From positions 3,203,630 to 3,267,629 of the forward strand of contig AP023240.1 in NCBI GenBank assembly GCA_016592635.1: DNA of 64,000 nucleotides, given 5' to 3'. Both the position numbers and the translations under genes were made by a program. The stretch comes from Methyloprofundus sp. (GTDB lineage: Bacteria; Pseudomonadota; Gammaproteobacteria; Methylococcales; Methylomonadaceae). Below the pieces are notes generated by a model. That model saw only the letters and a list, made by a program, of their open reading frames with translations. It was not told the DNA's origin and made no database searches. Shown piece after piece: positions 37,268-47,698 of the stretch (position 1 is the first letter of the stretch; the number at the start of each line of letters is the position of its first letter).

Positions 37268-38872
37268 CTACAGTAACAAGCGACGGATATCGCCCAAGTA
37301 TTTAATTAAAGTCGACATAAAACGCGCCCCTTCAGCACCATCAATAACACGATGATCATAGGTTAAATCTAATGGTAGCATTAACTTAGGTTCAAATTCT
37401 GTACCATTCCATACAGGCTGCATAGATGACCTGGTCACGCCTAAAATAGCAACCTCTGGCGCATTCACGATAGGCGTAAACGACTTACCCCCAATACCAC
37501 CAAGGCTAGAAATGGTAATGCAACCACCACGCATATCTTCCGGCAATAACTTGCCATCCCGGGCTTTGATGCTTAACTCCGACAAATCACCCGTTAACTC
37601 GGCAATGCCTTTTTTATCCACGCCTTTAAGCACGGGCACCACTAATCCATTAGGAGTATCCACGGCAATACCAACATTAAAATACTTTTTCAGAATGATC
37701 GACTCACCATCCGCTGATAAAGAACTATTAATATTAGGGAACTGCTGCATCGCCGCAACTAAGGCTTTAACAATAAAAATTAGCCCCGTCACTTTAATAT
37801 CTGCCGATTTATCAGCATTAAGTGCCTTACGAAATGCTTCCATCTCGGTAATATCGGCCTCATCGTGATAAGTCACCATGGGTAAGTTTAACCATACCCG
37901 GCTCATATTTTGACCCGTCAGGCGTTTAATTTTACTCAGCTTTTGCTCTTCAACTTCACCAAACTTACTAAAATCAACCGCAGGAATTGGCGGTATACCC
38001 GCACCACCTTGTGTAGGGGTGCCAGTTGCCATTACCTGTTTGACAAAGTTTTTAACATCATCTTTTAAAATACGGCCTTTACGTCCACTGCCTTGTGTAA
38101 CCAGACTTAAATCAACCCCTAATTCACGAGCAAATAAGCGTACACTTGGTGTTGCATGTGCTGGCTTACCTGATGGCAATACACTAGAACTAGTCGCTGT
38201 AGTCGCTGCGGAAGCGGATTGCTTCGCAACTGGAGCAGGCGCAACAGGTTTTGCTTCAGCTTTAACTGGCTCAGCAATTGCCACTGCGACTTCAGGTTGC
38301 ACTTCCAAAGTAATAATCAAAGCCCCTTCTGAAACTTTATCCCCCACTTTCACAAATACGTCTTTAACGATACCTGCATCAGTTGATGGTAAATCCATGC
38401 TCGCTTTATCAGTTTCCAAAACAGCCAAGGTCTGCTCTTTAGTAACGCTATCTCCTGTCTGAATCAAAACTTCGATAACATCAATATCAGCTACATCGCC
38501 AACATCAGGCACTTTTACTTCAATAACACTGACAGGAGCAGAGGCACTAGCAACAGGCTCTGCAACAGCTACTGGCATTTCAATTTTAAGATCTTCATCA
38601 GTCTTTGCCGCATCACTCGAAACTGCTTCACTAGCTGCTTCAACAGTCACGACTAATGAGCCTTCTGATACCTTATCACCAACACTGACATGTACGGCAG
38701 TGATGGTTCCCGTAGCACTAGAGGGTAAATCCATACTCGCTTTATCGGTTTCCAATACTGCCAATGTTTGCTCTTCAGTTACCTTATCACCAACTTTCAC
38801 CAATACTTCAATGACATCAATATCAGCAACATCACCGACATCAGGCACTTTCACTTCTGTTAATAGAGTCAT
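37268..38872 (-). CDS. aceF: Pyruvate dehydrogenase complex dihydrolipoyl acetyltransferase (E2)
   Basis: About 534 residues from ATG 38872 (MTLLTEVKVPDVGD), 14 bases after the aceE stop; a start at 38899 would overlap aceE and add nine non-family residues. It has two lipoyl domains, each with ETDKASMDLPS, separated by Ala/Pro/Val linkers, then a peripheral E1/E3-binding domain (ATPSVRLFARELGVD) and the catalytic domain ending in the HxxxDG motif (YDHRVIDGAEG). E. coli has three lipoyl domains; two is common elsewhere. It makes acetyl-CoA from pyruvate. Confidence 0.96.
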   Translation of the reverse strand: MTLLTEVKVPDVGDVADIDVIEVLVKVGDKVTEEQTLAVLETDKASMDLPSSATGTITAVHVSVGDKVSEGSLVVTVEAASEAVSSDAAKTDEDLKIEMPVAVAEPVASASAPVSVIEVKVPDVGDVADIDVIEVLIQTGDSVTKEQTLAVLETDKASMDLPSTDAGIVKDVFVKVGDKVSEGALIITLEVQPEVAVAIAEPVKAEAKPVAPAPVAKQSASAATTATSSSVLPSGKPAHATPSVRLFARELGVDLSLVTQGSGRKGRILKDDVKNFVKQVMATGTPTQGGAGIPPIPAVDFSKFGEVEEQKLSKIKRLTGQNMSRVWLNLPMVTYHDEADITEMEAFRKALNADKSADIKVTGLIFIVKALVAAMQQFPNINSSLSADGESIILKKYFNVGIAVDTPNGLVVPVLKGVDKKGIAELTGDLSELSIKARDGKLLPEDMRGGCITISSLGGIGGKSFTPIVNAPEVAILGVTRSSMQPVWNGTEFEPKLMLPLDLTYDHRVIDGAEGARFMSTLIKYLGDIRRLLL

Positions 38873-38886
38873 AATTTGTTCTTTTG

Positions 38887-41568
38887 TTAGGTTAACCAAG
38901 GCGCAATGATTTCAGGATTAATATTATATTTAGCAATTGCCTCATCTATTTTTGCTGCACCGAATTCACCCTTATCCGCCAAGCTCTTCAATGCAGCAAT
39001 CGTAATATGATAACGATCAACTTCAAAGAAACTACGCAATTGCTCACGGGTATCTGAACGACCAAAACCATCGGTACCAAGCACCGTATAATCAGCATTA
39101 ACGTAAGGACGAATTTGTTCGGCAAAAGCACGAATATAATCAGTTGCAGCAATAACCGGAATATCAGCTTTAGTAATACACTTTTCTACATGTGCAACAC
39201 GTGCTTTAGCAGTTGGGTGCAACCTGTTCCAGCGTTTAACAGACTGGCCTTCGCGAGCCAATTCAGTAAAACTAGGGCAACTCCATAGATCAGCCTCAAC
39301 ACCCCACTCATCCTTCAGAAGGTCCGCAGCAGCCATTACTTCACAGAAAATTGTACCAGAACCTAGCAATAAAACTTTAGGCGTCTTCTTACGACTAATA
39401 CCAGAGTGAAACAAGTGCATTCCTTTCAAGATATCCTGTTCAGCTCCTTCCAGCATAGGCGGCTGGTCATAATTCTCGTTCATGACTGAAATATAATAGA
39501 AGATATCTTCTTGCTCAACATACATACGACGTAAACCATCTTGCACGATAACGGCTAACTCATAACCAAAAGTCGGGTCATAAGAAATACAGTTTGGCAC
39601 TGTTGCCGACATTAGATGACTATGTCCATCTTCATGCTGCAAGCCTTCGCCATTTAAAGTAGTCCGTCCTGCAGTACCACCTAACAAAAAGCCGCGCGTA
39701 CGTTGATCCGCAGCAGCCCAAATTAAATCACCAACACGCTGAAAACCAAACATTGAATAGTAAATAAAGAAAGGAATCATCGGCACGCCATGCGTTGAAT
39801 AAGCAGTTCCCGCCGCAATCCAATCACACAAGCCACCGGCTTCATTAATCCCTTCTTGTAACACTTGCCCCGCTTTATCCTCTTTATAGAACATCAATTG
39901 TTCTGCATCTTGCGGTGTATACAACTGTCCTACTTGTGACCAAATACCTAATTGACGGAACATACCTTCCATACCAAAGGTGCGTGATTCATCAGGCACG
40001 ATTGGCACGATACGCTCACCAATTTTCTTATCTTTAACCAGAATATTTAAAATCCTGACAAATGCCATAGTGGTAGAAATACCATGCCCTGCTTTGGTGC
40101 CATCCAAGATCGCTTGAAAAGCACTTAGTTCAGGAATTTCCAAAGCATCTGCTGTTTGTCGGCGTACAGGAATATTGCCACCTAAAGCAGACCTACGCTC
40201 TTGCATATATTTTAATTCTTCCGAACCTTCGGCAAACTGCAAATAAGGCAAGCTTTCTAATTCATCATCTTTAACCGGCAACTGCCAACGATCACGAATA
40301 TCGCTGATAGATTGCATACTCATTTTTTTCTGCTGATGGCTAGTATTCTGTGCTTCACCCGAGTCACCCATACCATAACCTTTAATGGTCTTAGCTAGAA
40401 TAACAGTTGGCTGACCAGTATGCTGTACCGCAGCTTGATAAGCCGAGAAAACCTTAATCGGGTCATGACCACCACGATTCAGTCCCCAAATATCTCGATC
40501 AGTATACTCTTCAACTAAAGACTTTAATTCTGGCGTATTAAAGAAATACTCACGGACATAAGCGCCGTCTTTGGATTTAAAATTTTGGTATTCACCATCC
40601 ACGCATTCCATCATCCGCTTCATTACCAAGCCTTCGGTATCTTTAGCTAACAGAGCATCCCAATGTCTACCCCAGATAACTTTAATAACATTCCAGCCGG
40701 CACCACGGAAACTGCCTTCTAATTCTTGAATGATTTTGCCATTACCACGTACAGGTCCATCAAGACGCTGTAGATTGCAGTTAACCACAAAAATAAGGTT
40801 ATCCAGCTTTTCTCTACCTGCCATAGTAATAGCACCCAGCGTTTCTGGCTCATCGGTTTCACCATCACCCAGAAAAGCCCACACTTTACGTTCTTCGGTT
40901 TGTGCCAACCCACGACTTTGCATATAACGCATAAAACGTGCTTGATAGATCGCCATAATTGGACCTAAGCCCATAGAAACTGTTGGAAATTGCCAGAAGT
41001 CAGGCATTAACCAAGGATGAGGATAGGAAGACAAACCATTGCCCCCTACTTCCTGACGAAATTGATCCATCTTCTCATTAGAGAAGCGGCCTAATAAATA
41101 GGCACGCGCATAATCACCAGGGCAAGAGTGCCCCTGAACAAAAACCATATCTCCACCACGTTCATCGGTTGGCGCATGCCAAAAGTGGTTATGACCAATA
41201 TCATATAAAGTGGCTGCCGAAGCAAAGCTGGCAATATGTCCGCCTACATTGGTTTTTTTATTCGCCCTTAATACCATCATCATGGCATTCCAACGTACAT
41301 AGGAACGAATTTTACGTTCTATGGTGGTCATGCCAGGGTATTTAGGCTGTTGCTCAACAGGAATGGTATTGATATAAGCAGTGGTCGCACTAAAAGGTAT
41401 ATCAGCACCTGCTTGCCTTGCCATTTCAACTAGCTGACCGATGATAAAATGGACACGCTCATTTCCATCTTGTTCTTGAATAGAGCTGAGAGCCTCTAAC
41501 CATTCTTTTGTTTCTTCTGGATCGATATCAAGCTGATCTAACTTATTGGCATTCAAACCATTGTTCAT
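38887..41568 (-). CDS. aceE: Pyruvate dehydrogenase E1 component (homodimeric)
   Basis: An 893-residue thiamine diphosphate enzyme decarboxylating pyruvate and passing acetyl to E2. The N-terminus shows the E2-binding region, GDGETDEPETLGAI...NCNLQ is the thiamine motif, and the family blocks VQGHSCPGDYARAYLLGRF and HEDGHSHL are present. Length matches E. coli AceE (887). It is first in aceE-aceF-lpdA and directly follows the Entner-Doudoroff gene eda, so pyruvate made there feeds it. No pdhR regulator is nearby. Confidence 0.97.
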   Translation of the reverse strand: MNNGLNANKLDQLDIDPEETKEWLEALSSIQEQDGNERVHFIIGQLVEMARQAGADIPFSATTAYINTIPVEQQPKYPGMTTIERKIRSYVRWNAMMMVLRANKKTNVGGHIASFASAATLYDIGHNHFWHAPTDERGGDMVFVQGHSCPGDYARAYLLGRFSNEKMDQFRQEVGGNGLSSYPHPWLMPDFWQFPTVSMGLGPIMAIYQARFMRYMQSRGLAQTEERKVWAFLGDGETDEPETLGAITMAGREKLDNLIFVVNCNLQRLDGPVRGNGKIIQELEGSFRGAGWNVIKVIWGRHWDALLAKDTEGLVMKRMMECVDGEYQNFKSKDGAYVREYFFNTPELKSLVEEYTDRDIWGLNRGGHDPIKVFSAYQAAVQHTGQPTVILAKTIKGYGMGDSGEAQNTSHQQKKMSMQSISDIRDRWQLPVKDDELESLPYLQFAEGSEELKYMQERRSALGGNIPVRRQTADALEIPELSAFQAILDGTKAGHGISTTMAFVRILNILVKDKKIGERIVPIVPDESRTFGMEGMFRQLGIWSQVGQLYTPQDAEQLMFYKEDKAGQVLQEGINEAGGLCDWIAAGTAYSTHGVPMIPFFIYYSMFGFQRVGDLIWAAADQRTRGFLLGGTAGRTTLNGEGLQHEDGHSHLMSATVPNCISYDPTFGYELAVIVQDGLRRMYVEQEDIFYYISVMNENYDQPPMLEGAEQDILKGMHLFHSGISRKKTPKVLLLGSGTIFCEVMAAADLLKDEWGVEADLWSCPSFTELAREGQSVKRWNRLHPTAKARVAHVEKCITKADIPVIAATDYIRAFAEQIRPYVNADYTVLGTDGFGRSDTREQLRSFFEVDRYHITIAALKSLADKGEFGAAKIDEAIAKYNINPEIIAPWLT

Positions 41569-41637
41569 CCCATACTCCTGCGACTTTATATAGTGCCTAT
41601 TGCAGCACCATAAATACTACTTTTACCTAAAATTAAG

Positions 41638-41795
41638 AAAGGATGTGAGAAATGATAAATACACGGATTTACCTTTCATCACATCCTTGAGAATTTTTTT
41701 ATTCTTATTATCCTGTTCGTAGGTTCAAATTTATTTACCTCAAAATATAAACTTGGCTGCTTATCATTTTAAATAAGTTCAAACCCACAAACCAA
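41638..41795. repeat. Two inverted repeats between eda and aceE
   Basis: The first (about 41638-41690) has arms AAGGATGTGA / TCACATCCTT around a 30-base interior. The second (about 41716-41795) has imperfect arms, GTTCGTAGGTTCAAATTTATTT-like against AAATAAGTTCAAACCCACAAAC, and recalls the shorter palindrome after parE. One or both may terminate the eda transcript. Confidence 0.4.
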
Positions 41796-41803
41796 AGGAT
41801 CAA

Positions 41804-42451
41804 CTATCTTTTTGCGTTAGAAACTGCTTCTTTAGCAAGTGCAGTAACTGCATCCCAATCTTTATTTTTGACTGCATCAGCAGGTACTAACCAAGACCCA
41901 CCGACACAAGCTACATTTTTCAGCGCTAAGTAGTCGTTATAATTAGCGGGAGAAATACCACCTGTTGGGCAAAAAGTAATGTGTGGAATAGGACCAGCAA
42001 TCCCTTTTAATAGTGGAATACCACCCGCAGCTTCTGCAGGAAAGAATTTAAAATGATCCAAACCATATTCCATACCTGTCATCAGCTCAGAAACCGATGC
42101 AATACCAGGAATCAAAGCAATTTCACTATTATTAGCGGCCTCTAAAAGCTTAGGTGTTAAACCTGGGCTAATAGCAAAAACGGCCCCCGCATCAGCCACT
42201 GCTTTTAACTGCTCAGGTGTGGTAATCGTACCTGCACCTACTATAGCACCTTCAACTTCCTGACTAATCGCTCTAATAGAGTCCATCGCCGCTTCTGTAC
42301 GCAAGGTAATCTCTAATACTTTAATACCACCAGCCATCAACGCTCTTGCCAAAGGCACCGCATCAACAGCATCTTGAATTACCATAACAGGCATAACAGG
42401 CGAGGCATTTAAAACTTCAGAAGGTTGAACTTTCCAGTTATTGATAGTCAT
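41804..42451 (-). CDS. eda: 2-dehydro-3-deoxy-phosphogluconate aldolase
   Basis: A 215-residue class I aldolase splitting KDPG into pyruvate and glyceraldehyde 3-phosphate, the last Entner-Doudoroff step. It has [13 protein letters not shown] with the catalytic Glu, [10 protein letters not shown], and the Schiff-base lysine in [11 protein letters not shown]. Length fits (E. coli 213). It follows edd by about 100 bases and precedes aceE. In RuMP methylotrophs this branch cleaves the hexose formed from formaldehyde. Confidence 0.97.
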   Translation of the reverse strand: MTINNWKVQPSEVLNASPVMPVMVIQDAVDAVPLARALMAGGIKVLEITLRTEAAMDSIRAISQEVEGAIVGAGTITTPEQLKAVADAGAVFAISPGLTPKLLEAANNSEIALIPGIASVSELMTGMEYGLDHFKFFPAEAAGGIPLLKGIAGPIPHITFCPTGGISPANYNDYLALKNVACVGGSWLVPADAVKNKDWDAVTALAKEAVSNAKR

Positions 42452-42552
42452 ATTATTTTTATTAAGTAAGTTTTTAGTTAAATTAAGGAATGGGGACAGA
42501 TAAAAAAGCCAGCAAACTGCTTAACTTATCCGCCCCCACTCCTAAGACGCTG

Positions 42553-44397
42553 TTATTTGTTCACACGACAATACAGGTTTTTCTCATCAAATAAATTGGT
42601 AGCACCTGTTTCTGCTGATGAAGCCCCCATACGGAAAGCACCAAACATTTCACGCCCCATACCCCAATGATGATCTTGAGCACTATTTGGAGCCGCTTTA
42701 CGCGCATTGAATTCTTCCGCATCAACCAAGGCATTCACATCACCCGTCTGCGTATTCAAGCTAATGACATCGCCATCACGAACTTTTGCTAGTGGCCCAC
42801 CGTCTTCACATTCAGGACACATATGAATAGCAGAAGGAACTTTTCCTGAAGCACCTGACATACGCCCATCAGTTACGATAGCCACCTTAAAGCCTTTATC
42901 TTGTAGAGACCCTAATAATGGTGTTAACTTATGTAGTTCTGGCATACCATTAGACTTTGGCCCTTGATAGCGTAATACGATAATAAAATCGCGTTCCAAA
43001 TCACCACGATAAAAGGCAGAAACTACATCATTTTGGTCATCAAACACCAACGCTGGAGCTTCAACCACTTGATGCTCCTCAGCAACCGCAGACACTTTAG
43101 AAATGCCACGGCCTAAATTACCATGCATCACATGCAAACCACCGCCAGCAGCAAATGGCTTCTCAATTGAACCAATAACTTCGGTATCTAAAGAGGCCTC
43201 AGGGCCTTCTTCCCAAATTAACTGGTCGTTATCTATACGCGGCTCTTGCGAGTAACTGTTCATGCCACGCTCATTGGCTACAGTCAGCACTTCTTCATGT
43301 AAATAACCGCCTTTTAATAGTTCAGCAATCAGCACTCCCATACCACCTGCCGCTTGAAAATGATTGATATCAGCTTGTCCATTCGGATAAACACGCGTTA
43401 ACAAAGGTACTGCATGTGACAATTCATTAAAATCATCCCAATTTACTTCAATTCCTGCCGCACGTGCAATAGCAACGATATGCATAGTGTGGTTAGTTGA
43501 ACCACCTGTTGCCAATAACCCCACAATCGCATTAACAATCGCTTTTTCATCAATAACGCGGCCTAAAGGACGATAATCATCACCTAAAGCCGTGAATTTC
43601 AAGACTTGTCGAGCTGCCTCTTTCGTCAATTCATCACGCAATGGTGTATAGGGATTAATGAATGAGCTACCAGGAAGGTGCAAACCCATGATCTCAACCA
43701 TCATCTGATTACTATTGGCCGTACCATAAAAAGTACAAGTACCTGGACTGTGGTAAGACTTAGATTCAGATTCTAATAATTCTTTACGGCCAATTTTACC
43801 TTCCGCATAAAGCTGGCGAGTAGCCGCTTTTTCTTTATTACTAATACCACTAGTCATAGGTCCTGACGGCACAAATACTGCTGGTAAATGTCCAAAACTT
43901 AAAGCACCTAATAATAAACCTGGCACAATTTTGTCACACACCCCTAAATACAAGCCACCATCAAACATATCATGGCTCAAACTAATCGCCGTCGACATGG
44001 CAATCACATCACGACTAAACAAAGACAGTTCCATACCTGGCTGACCTTGGGTAACTCCATCACACATAGCAGGTACGCCACCAGCAAACTGAGCAACACC
44101 GCCAGCTTCTTTAATAGCTGCTTTAATTAAAGCAGGTGAATCCTTATAAGGCTCATGTGCTGACAACATATCATTATAAGAAGAAATAATGGCTATATTT
44201 GCCTTCTTATCCGCTGTTAAATCTGCTTTTTCACCTGGGCTACATGCAGCAAAACCATGCGCCAAATTACCACAAGCCAACTTACCTCGGTGCGGTCCTT
44301 GTTCAGCGGCCTTATCTATATGTTTTAAATAAAGCGTACGTACGTCATGACTACGCTCTATGATTTGCTGAGTGACTTTTTCTACTACTGCATGCAT
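42553..44397 (-). CDS. edd: Phosphogluconate dehydratase
   Basis: A 614-residue [4Fe-4S] dehydratase turning 6-phosphogluconate into KDPG. It belongs to the IlvD/Edd family: [20 protein letters not shown] and the block [14 protein letters not shown] carry cluster cysteines, and [18 protein letters not shown] is the C-terminal family signature. Length and these blocks separate it from dihydroxyacid dehydratase. It lies between zwf and eda, all on the minus strand. Confidence 0.96.
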   Translation of the reverse strand: MHAVVEKVTQQIIERSHDVRTLYLKHIDKAAEQGPHRGKLACGNLAHGFAACSPGEKADLTADKKANIAIISSYNDMLSAHEPYKDSPALIKAAIKEAGGVAQFAGGVPAMCDGVTQGQPGMELSLFSRDVIAMSTAISLSHDMFDGGLYLGVCDKIVPGLLLGALSFGHLPAVFVPSGPMTSGISNKEKAATRQLYAEGKIGRKELLESESKSYHSPGTCTFYGTANSNQMMVEIMGLHLPGSSFINPYTPLRDELTKEAARQVLKFTALGDDYRPLGRVIDEKAIVNAIVGLLATGGSTNHTMHIVAIARAAGIEVNWDDFNELSHAVPLLTRVYPNGQADINHFQAAGGMGVLIAELLKGGYLHEEVLTVANERGMNSYSQEPRIDNDQLIWEEGPEASLDTEVIGSIEKPFAAGGGLHVMHGNLGRGISKVSAVAEEHQVVEAPALVFDDQNDVVSAFYRGDLERDFIIVLRYQGPKSNGMPELHKLTPLLGSLQDKGFKVAIVTDGRMSGASGKVPSAIHMCPECEDGGPLAKVRDGDVISLNTQTGDVNALVDAEEFNARKAAPNSAQDHHWGMGREMFGAFRMGASSAETGATNLFDEKNLYCRVNK

Positions 44398-44705
44398 TTT
44401 ATTTTCTTCCTCTAAAGCTTAGGGACGTGAACGATATCAACAAAGATAATCAATCGGATGGATAAAAAATAGTGACTATTAAAGCCACAAAAAACTATCC
44501 TGACAATTTAGTTCGATCATATCGGGACTATATTTATTTCAATCGTTCCTAAGTTACAAGTAAACACTTTATTCAGTTAATTAGCTCTCTAATCGGGCTA
44601 TATCCTTGCCATTATACAACATCATAGGCATAAGCAACAATTATCCCGCTAGAGCATTACCGGCTAACATCCCCTATCAAACTAAAGGTTAAGTATAAAT
44701 AACAA
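44398..44705. other. Intergenic region upstream of edd
   Basis: About 310 bases between zwf and edd. No ORF, repeat or structured RNA stands out. The AT-rich stretch nearer edd should hold its promoter, so edd-eda may be transcribed apart from zwf. Confidence 0.4.
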
Positions 44706-46175
44706 TTAATCTTCCCAAGCACGCCCATCACGAGCCAATAATTCCACCGCCGCATCAGGCCCCCAAGAACCAGCTGGGTATGCTTTAGGTGCATCCTGTA
44801 TATCAGCCCACGCATTTTGAATCGAATCAATCCAAGCCCAGGCTTGCTCTATCTCTGCACGACTGATAAATAAAGTGGAATTACCGCGCATGGCTTCCAA
44901 CAACAGCCGTTCATAAGCATCGACAATATGCTTATCTTTAAAAGCTTCTGAAAAGCTTAAATCTAGTTTAGTTTGTTGAACTTTAATATGTTCATCAATC
45001 CCGGGAATTTTATTTAAAATTTCCACGTTAACACCTTGATCAGGATGTAAGCGGATCTTTAGTTTATTCGCTGGTAACTCGGCAAAGCTATCTTGAAAAA
45101 TATTATGTGGCAACTGCTTAAACTGAATAGTAATTTCAGACTGCTTAGCAGGCATTCTTTTGCCAGTGCGCATATAAAAAGGTACACCCGCCCAACGCCA
45201 ATTATCAATATCAACACGCAAGGCAACAAAAGTCTCTGCATTACTTTCAGTATTTGCACCTTCTTCTTCAGTATACCCAGGTACGGCAGTACCTTTGATA
45301 CTTCCTGCAGCATACTGACCGCGCACCGTTTTTTCCCTAACATTCTCCCTGGTAATAGGGCGCAAATCCTTCAATACCTTTATTTTTTCATAATGAATAT
45401 TCTCTGCATCCAAACTAACAGGCGGCTCCATCGCAATAAAAGTCAAAATCTGTAACAAATGGTTTTGTACCATATCCCGCATTTGCCCTGTTTGGTCGTA
45501 ATACCCCCAGCGCCCTTCGATACCTAGATCCTCGGCTACCGTAATCTGAATATGGTCAATGGTATTATGATCCCAGTTAGTAATAAACAAAGCATTAGCA
45601 AACCGTAAGGCCAGTAAATTTAAAACAGTTTCTTTGCCTAAATAATGATCAATACGACACACTTGATCGCCCGTAAAGACTTTAGCCACTTCATCATTAA
45701 TTTCTTTGGAAGAAGCCAAATCATAGCCAATGGGCTTTTCCATCACCATACGTGATTCTGCCGTTAAAGCCCCTGACATCTGCAAGCCCTGACACACATT
45801 TTTAAACAAAAATGGTGGCACTGAGAAATAACTAACCATCATCCGCTTTTCTTTATCAACTAGTTTGCTTAACTGTCGATATTCCTCTGGCTGGGTCAAG
45901 TCCATTTGCAAATAACTCATCCGCTCCGTAAAACGCTGCCACACATCCGGATCTCTAGGGCAGGTTAAGTATTTCCCCAAACAAGTATTAGCCGCGCCAA
46001 CCAATAAAGCAGCGTCTCCCGCAAAACGATCAATACCAATAATTTTGGTATCAGGCTCTAATAAATTAGCTTTATCTAACTGATACAAACAAAGCAATAG
46101 TTTGCGGGTAGACAAATCACCTAACACCCCGAAAACCACCAAATCACAAGGCTTAAAAGTTTTTTTATTCTGCAT
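44706..46175 (-). CDS. zwf: Glucose-6-phosphate 1-dehydrogenase
   Basis: Oxidises glucose 6-phosphate to 6-phosphogluconolactone, feeding both the Entner-Doudoroff path and the oxidative (dissimilatory) RuMP cycle. It has the dinucleotide site VFGVLGDLSTRKLL, the active-site RIDHYLGKE and EKPIGYDL. I choose ATG 46175 (489 residues; the frame extends to a TTG at 46187 without family similarity). E. coli Zwf has 491. pgl is not next to it, so the lactonase must be elsewhere. Confidence 0.96.
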   Translation of the reverse strand: MQNKKTFKPCDLVVFGVLGDLSTRKLLLCLYQLDKANLLEPDTKIIGIDRFAGDAALLVGAANTCLGKYLTCPRDPDVWQRFTERMSYLQMDLTQPEEYRQLSKLVDKEKRMMVSYFSVPPFLFKNVCQGLQMSGALTAESRMVMEKPIGYDLASSKEINDEVAKVFTGDQVCRIDHYLGKETVLNLLALRFANALFITNWDHNTIDHIQITVAEDLGIEGRWGYYDQTGQMRDMVQNHLLQILTFIAMEPPVSLDAENIHYEKIKVLKDLRPITRENVREKTVRGQYAAGSIKGTAVPGYTEEEGANTESNAETFVALRVDIDNWRWAGVPFYMRTGKRMPAKQSEITIQFKQLPHNIFQDSFAELPANKLKIRLHPDQGVNVEILNKIPGIDEHIKVQQTKLDLSFSEAFKDKHIVDAYERLLLEAMRGNSTLFISRAEIEQAWAWIDSIQNAWADIQDAPKAYPAGSWGPDAAVELLARDGRAWED

Positions 46176-46206
46176 GACTGCACCCAAAAGAAATAATTAA
46201 TACCAG

Positions 46207-47292
46207 CTAACTTAAAGCTCTAGCTCTTAAAAAAGATTGCTCAGACAAAGCACTCCACTGAGTGACTTGCGCTCTAAACTGACTAAAAGAATCATAAATT
46301 TTCTGTGCCATCGGATCTTTACTTGCCACTTCCAATACCACTTGCTCAGAAAGCTGTTTTAACTTTAGCAATACATCATCAGGTAATGGCATTAACTTAA
46401 CACCATGCTTATTGACCAAAGTATCTAAGGCCTGATTATTACGCGCCGTATAATCCGAAATCATATCCATATTAACCGCTTTGCAAGCCGCCATAACGAT
46501 ACTCTGCAAATCTTCAGGCAACTCATTAAATGCCTGCTTATTAATCATTGCCTCCATGGTCGAGCCAGGCTCATGCCAACCTGGGTAATAATAAAATTTA
46601 GCTACTTTATGAAAACCAAACGCCAAATCATTGTAAGGTCCCACCCATTCCGTGGCATCAATAGTCCCCGACTGCAAAGACGTAAATAACTCCCCTCCTG
46701 GCATATTGACCGTCGTGCCTCCTGCTCTACGCAGCACTTCACCACCCAAGCCAGGAATCCGCATCTTCAACCCTTTCAAATCATTAACTGATTTAATCTC
46801 CCGATTAAACCAACCAGCCATTTGTACACCTGAATTGCCTGCTGCTGCTGGAATCAAATTAAAGGGCGCATACAATTCACGCCATAACTCCATACCACCG
46901 CCATAATATAACCAAGCATTCATTTCTTGAGCAGTCAAACCAAAAGGTACCGCTGAAAAAAACTGCGTAGCTTCCGACTTACCCTTCCAATAATAAGCAC
47001 CTGAATGCCCCATTTGTGCAGTCCCTTTAGACACCGCATCAAATACTTCAAAGGCCGGCACCATTTCATTAGCCCCATAAACCTTTACTTTAATTCGGCC
47101 ACCGCTCATTTCATTAATCATTTTAGCCAGCAAGTTCGCCCCAGAACCTAAGCCAGGAAAATTTTTAGGCCATGCAGTCACCATTTTCCAGCGAAACTTT
47201 GCTTTTGCATGTACGACACTCGGAGCAACTAATGCCCCACCTGCCATGACAGCGCCTACACCTGCTTTATTAATAAAATCACGCCTTTTCAT
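46207..47292 (-). CDS. Tat-exported TRAP-type solute-binding protein (DctP family)
   Basis: A 361-residue periplasmic binding protein. The N-terminus has a twin-arginine signal (MKRRDFINKAG, cleavage about SVVHAKA). The fold is the DctP/TAXI-like TRAP binding type, with MVTAWPKNFPGLG, the MRIPGLGGEVLRRAGG arginine-containing ligand loop and WVGPYNDLAFGFHKVAKFYYYPGWHEPG. Relatives bind 2-oxo acids and other carboxylates. No TRAP membrane subunits (DctQM) lie near; it is followed after about 30 bases by zwf. The ligand is unknown. Confidence 0.85.
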   Translation of the reverse strand: MKRRDFINKAGVGAVMAGGALVAPSVVHAKAKFRWKMVTAWPKNFPGLGSGANLLAKMINEMSGGRIKVKVYGANEMVPAFEVFDAVSKGTAQMGHSGAYYWKGKSEATQFFSAVPFGLTAQEMNAWLYYGGGMELWRELYAPFNLIPAAAGNSGVQMAGWFNREIKSVNDLKGLKMRIPGLGGEVLRRAGGTTVNMPGGELFTSLQSGTIDATEWVGPYNDLAFGFHKVAKFYYYPGWHEPGSTMEAMINKQAFNELPEDLQSIVMAACKAVNMDMISDYTARNNQALDTLVNKHGVKLMPLPDDVLLKLKQLSEQVVLEVASKDPMAQKIYDSFSQFRAQVTQWSALSEQSFLRARALS

Positions 47293-47698
47293 ATTGACCC
47301 ACCCTAATTTTCAAGTTGCATCATTCTACCTGAATCAGCTTAGGTTATACATTGCATAGTTAGCCTTACACTTAATACCCACATCCCCCCCCACTCGAAA
47401 GCCCTATTTTCACTTCACGCCATTAACAGCAAAAAGAGCATCACACAATATATCAACCCATAAAATACGCTAGCTAAAAACTAAAAAATGCACTTCTTTT
47501 AAGTTTATGCAACATAATAACAAGCATTCACAAGCAATTGATATTATTAAATATATAGTAGAAATGAATCATTTTTTTTGTAAAAAATAATATCTTTCCG
47601 CTAAGCTTAGTAGTATCCTACAAGTAAAGTAGAGGCGATAATTACTTTAGAGGCATAATGAATTATGCCACTAATATCAAAACCTAAAGGAAGAAATT
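47293..47698. other. AT-rich intergenic region with dyad
   Basis: About 400 bases between divergent genes. It should hold the promoters of the TRAP-binding protein gene (minus) and the small acidic protein gene (plus). The one clear structure is a dyad at 47652-47669, listed separately. Confidence 0.4.
47652..47669. promoter_or_regulatory. Dyad upstream of small acidic protein gene
   Basis: Perfect 8-base arms (GGCATAAT / ATTATGCC) with a 2-base centre, about 30 bases before the ATG at 47699. Place and symmetry suit an operator or a leader hairpin. Confidence 0.4.

Noticed and set aside
36730..38462. Long plus-strand ORFs opposite lpdA and aceF (157 and 147 residues)
   Set aside because: They are antisense shadows with Ser/Thr/Ala-biased composition, no ribosome site and no family pattern.
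38300..38872. Two near-identical DNA segments in aceF as a recent duplication of interest
   Set aside because: They encode the two lipoyl domains normal for this enzyme.
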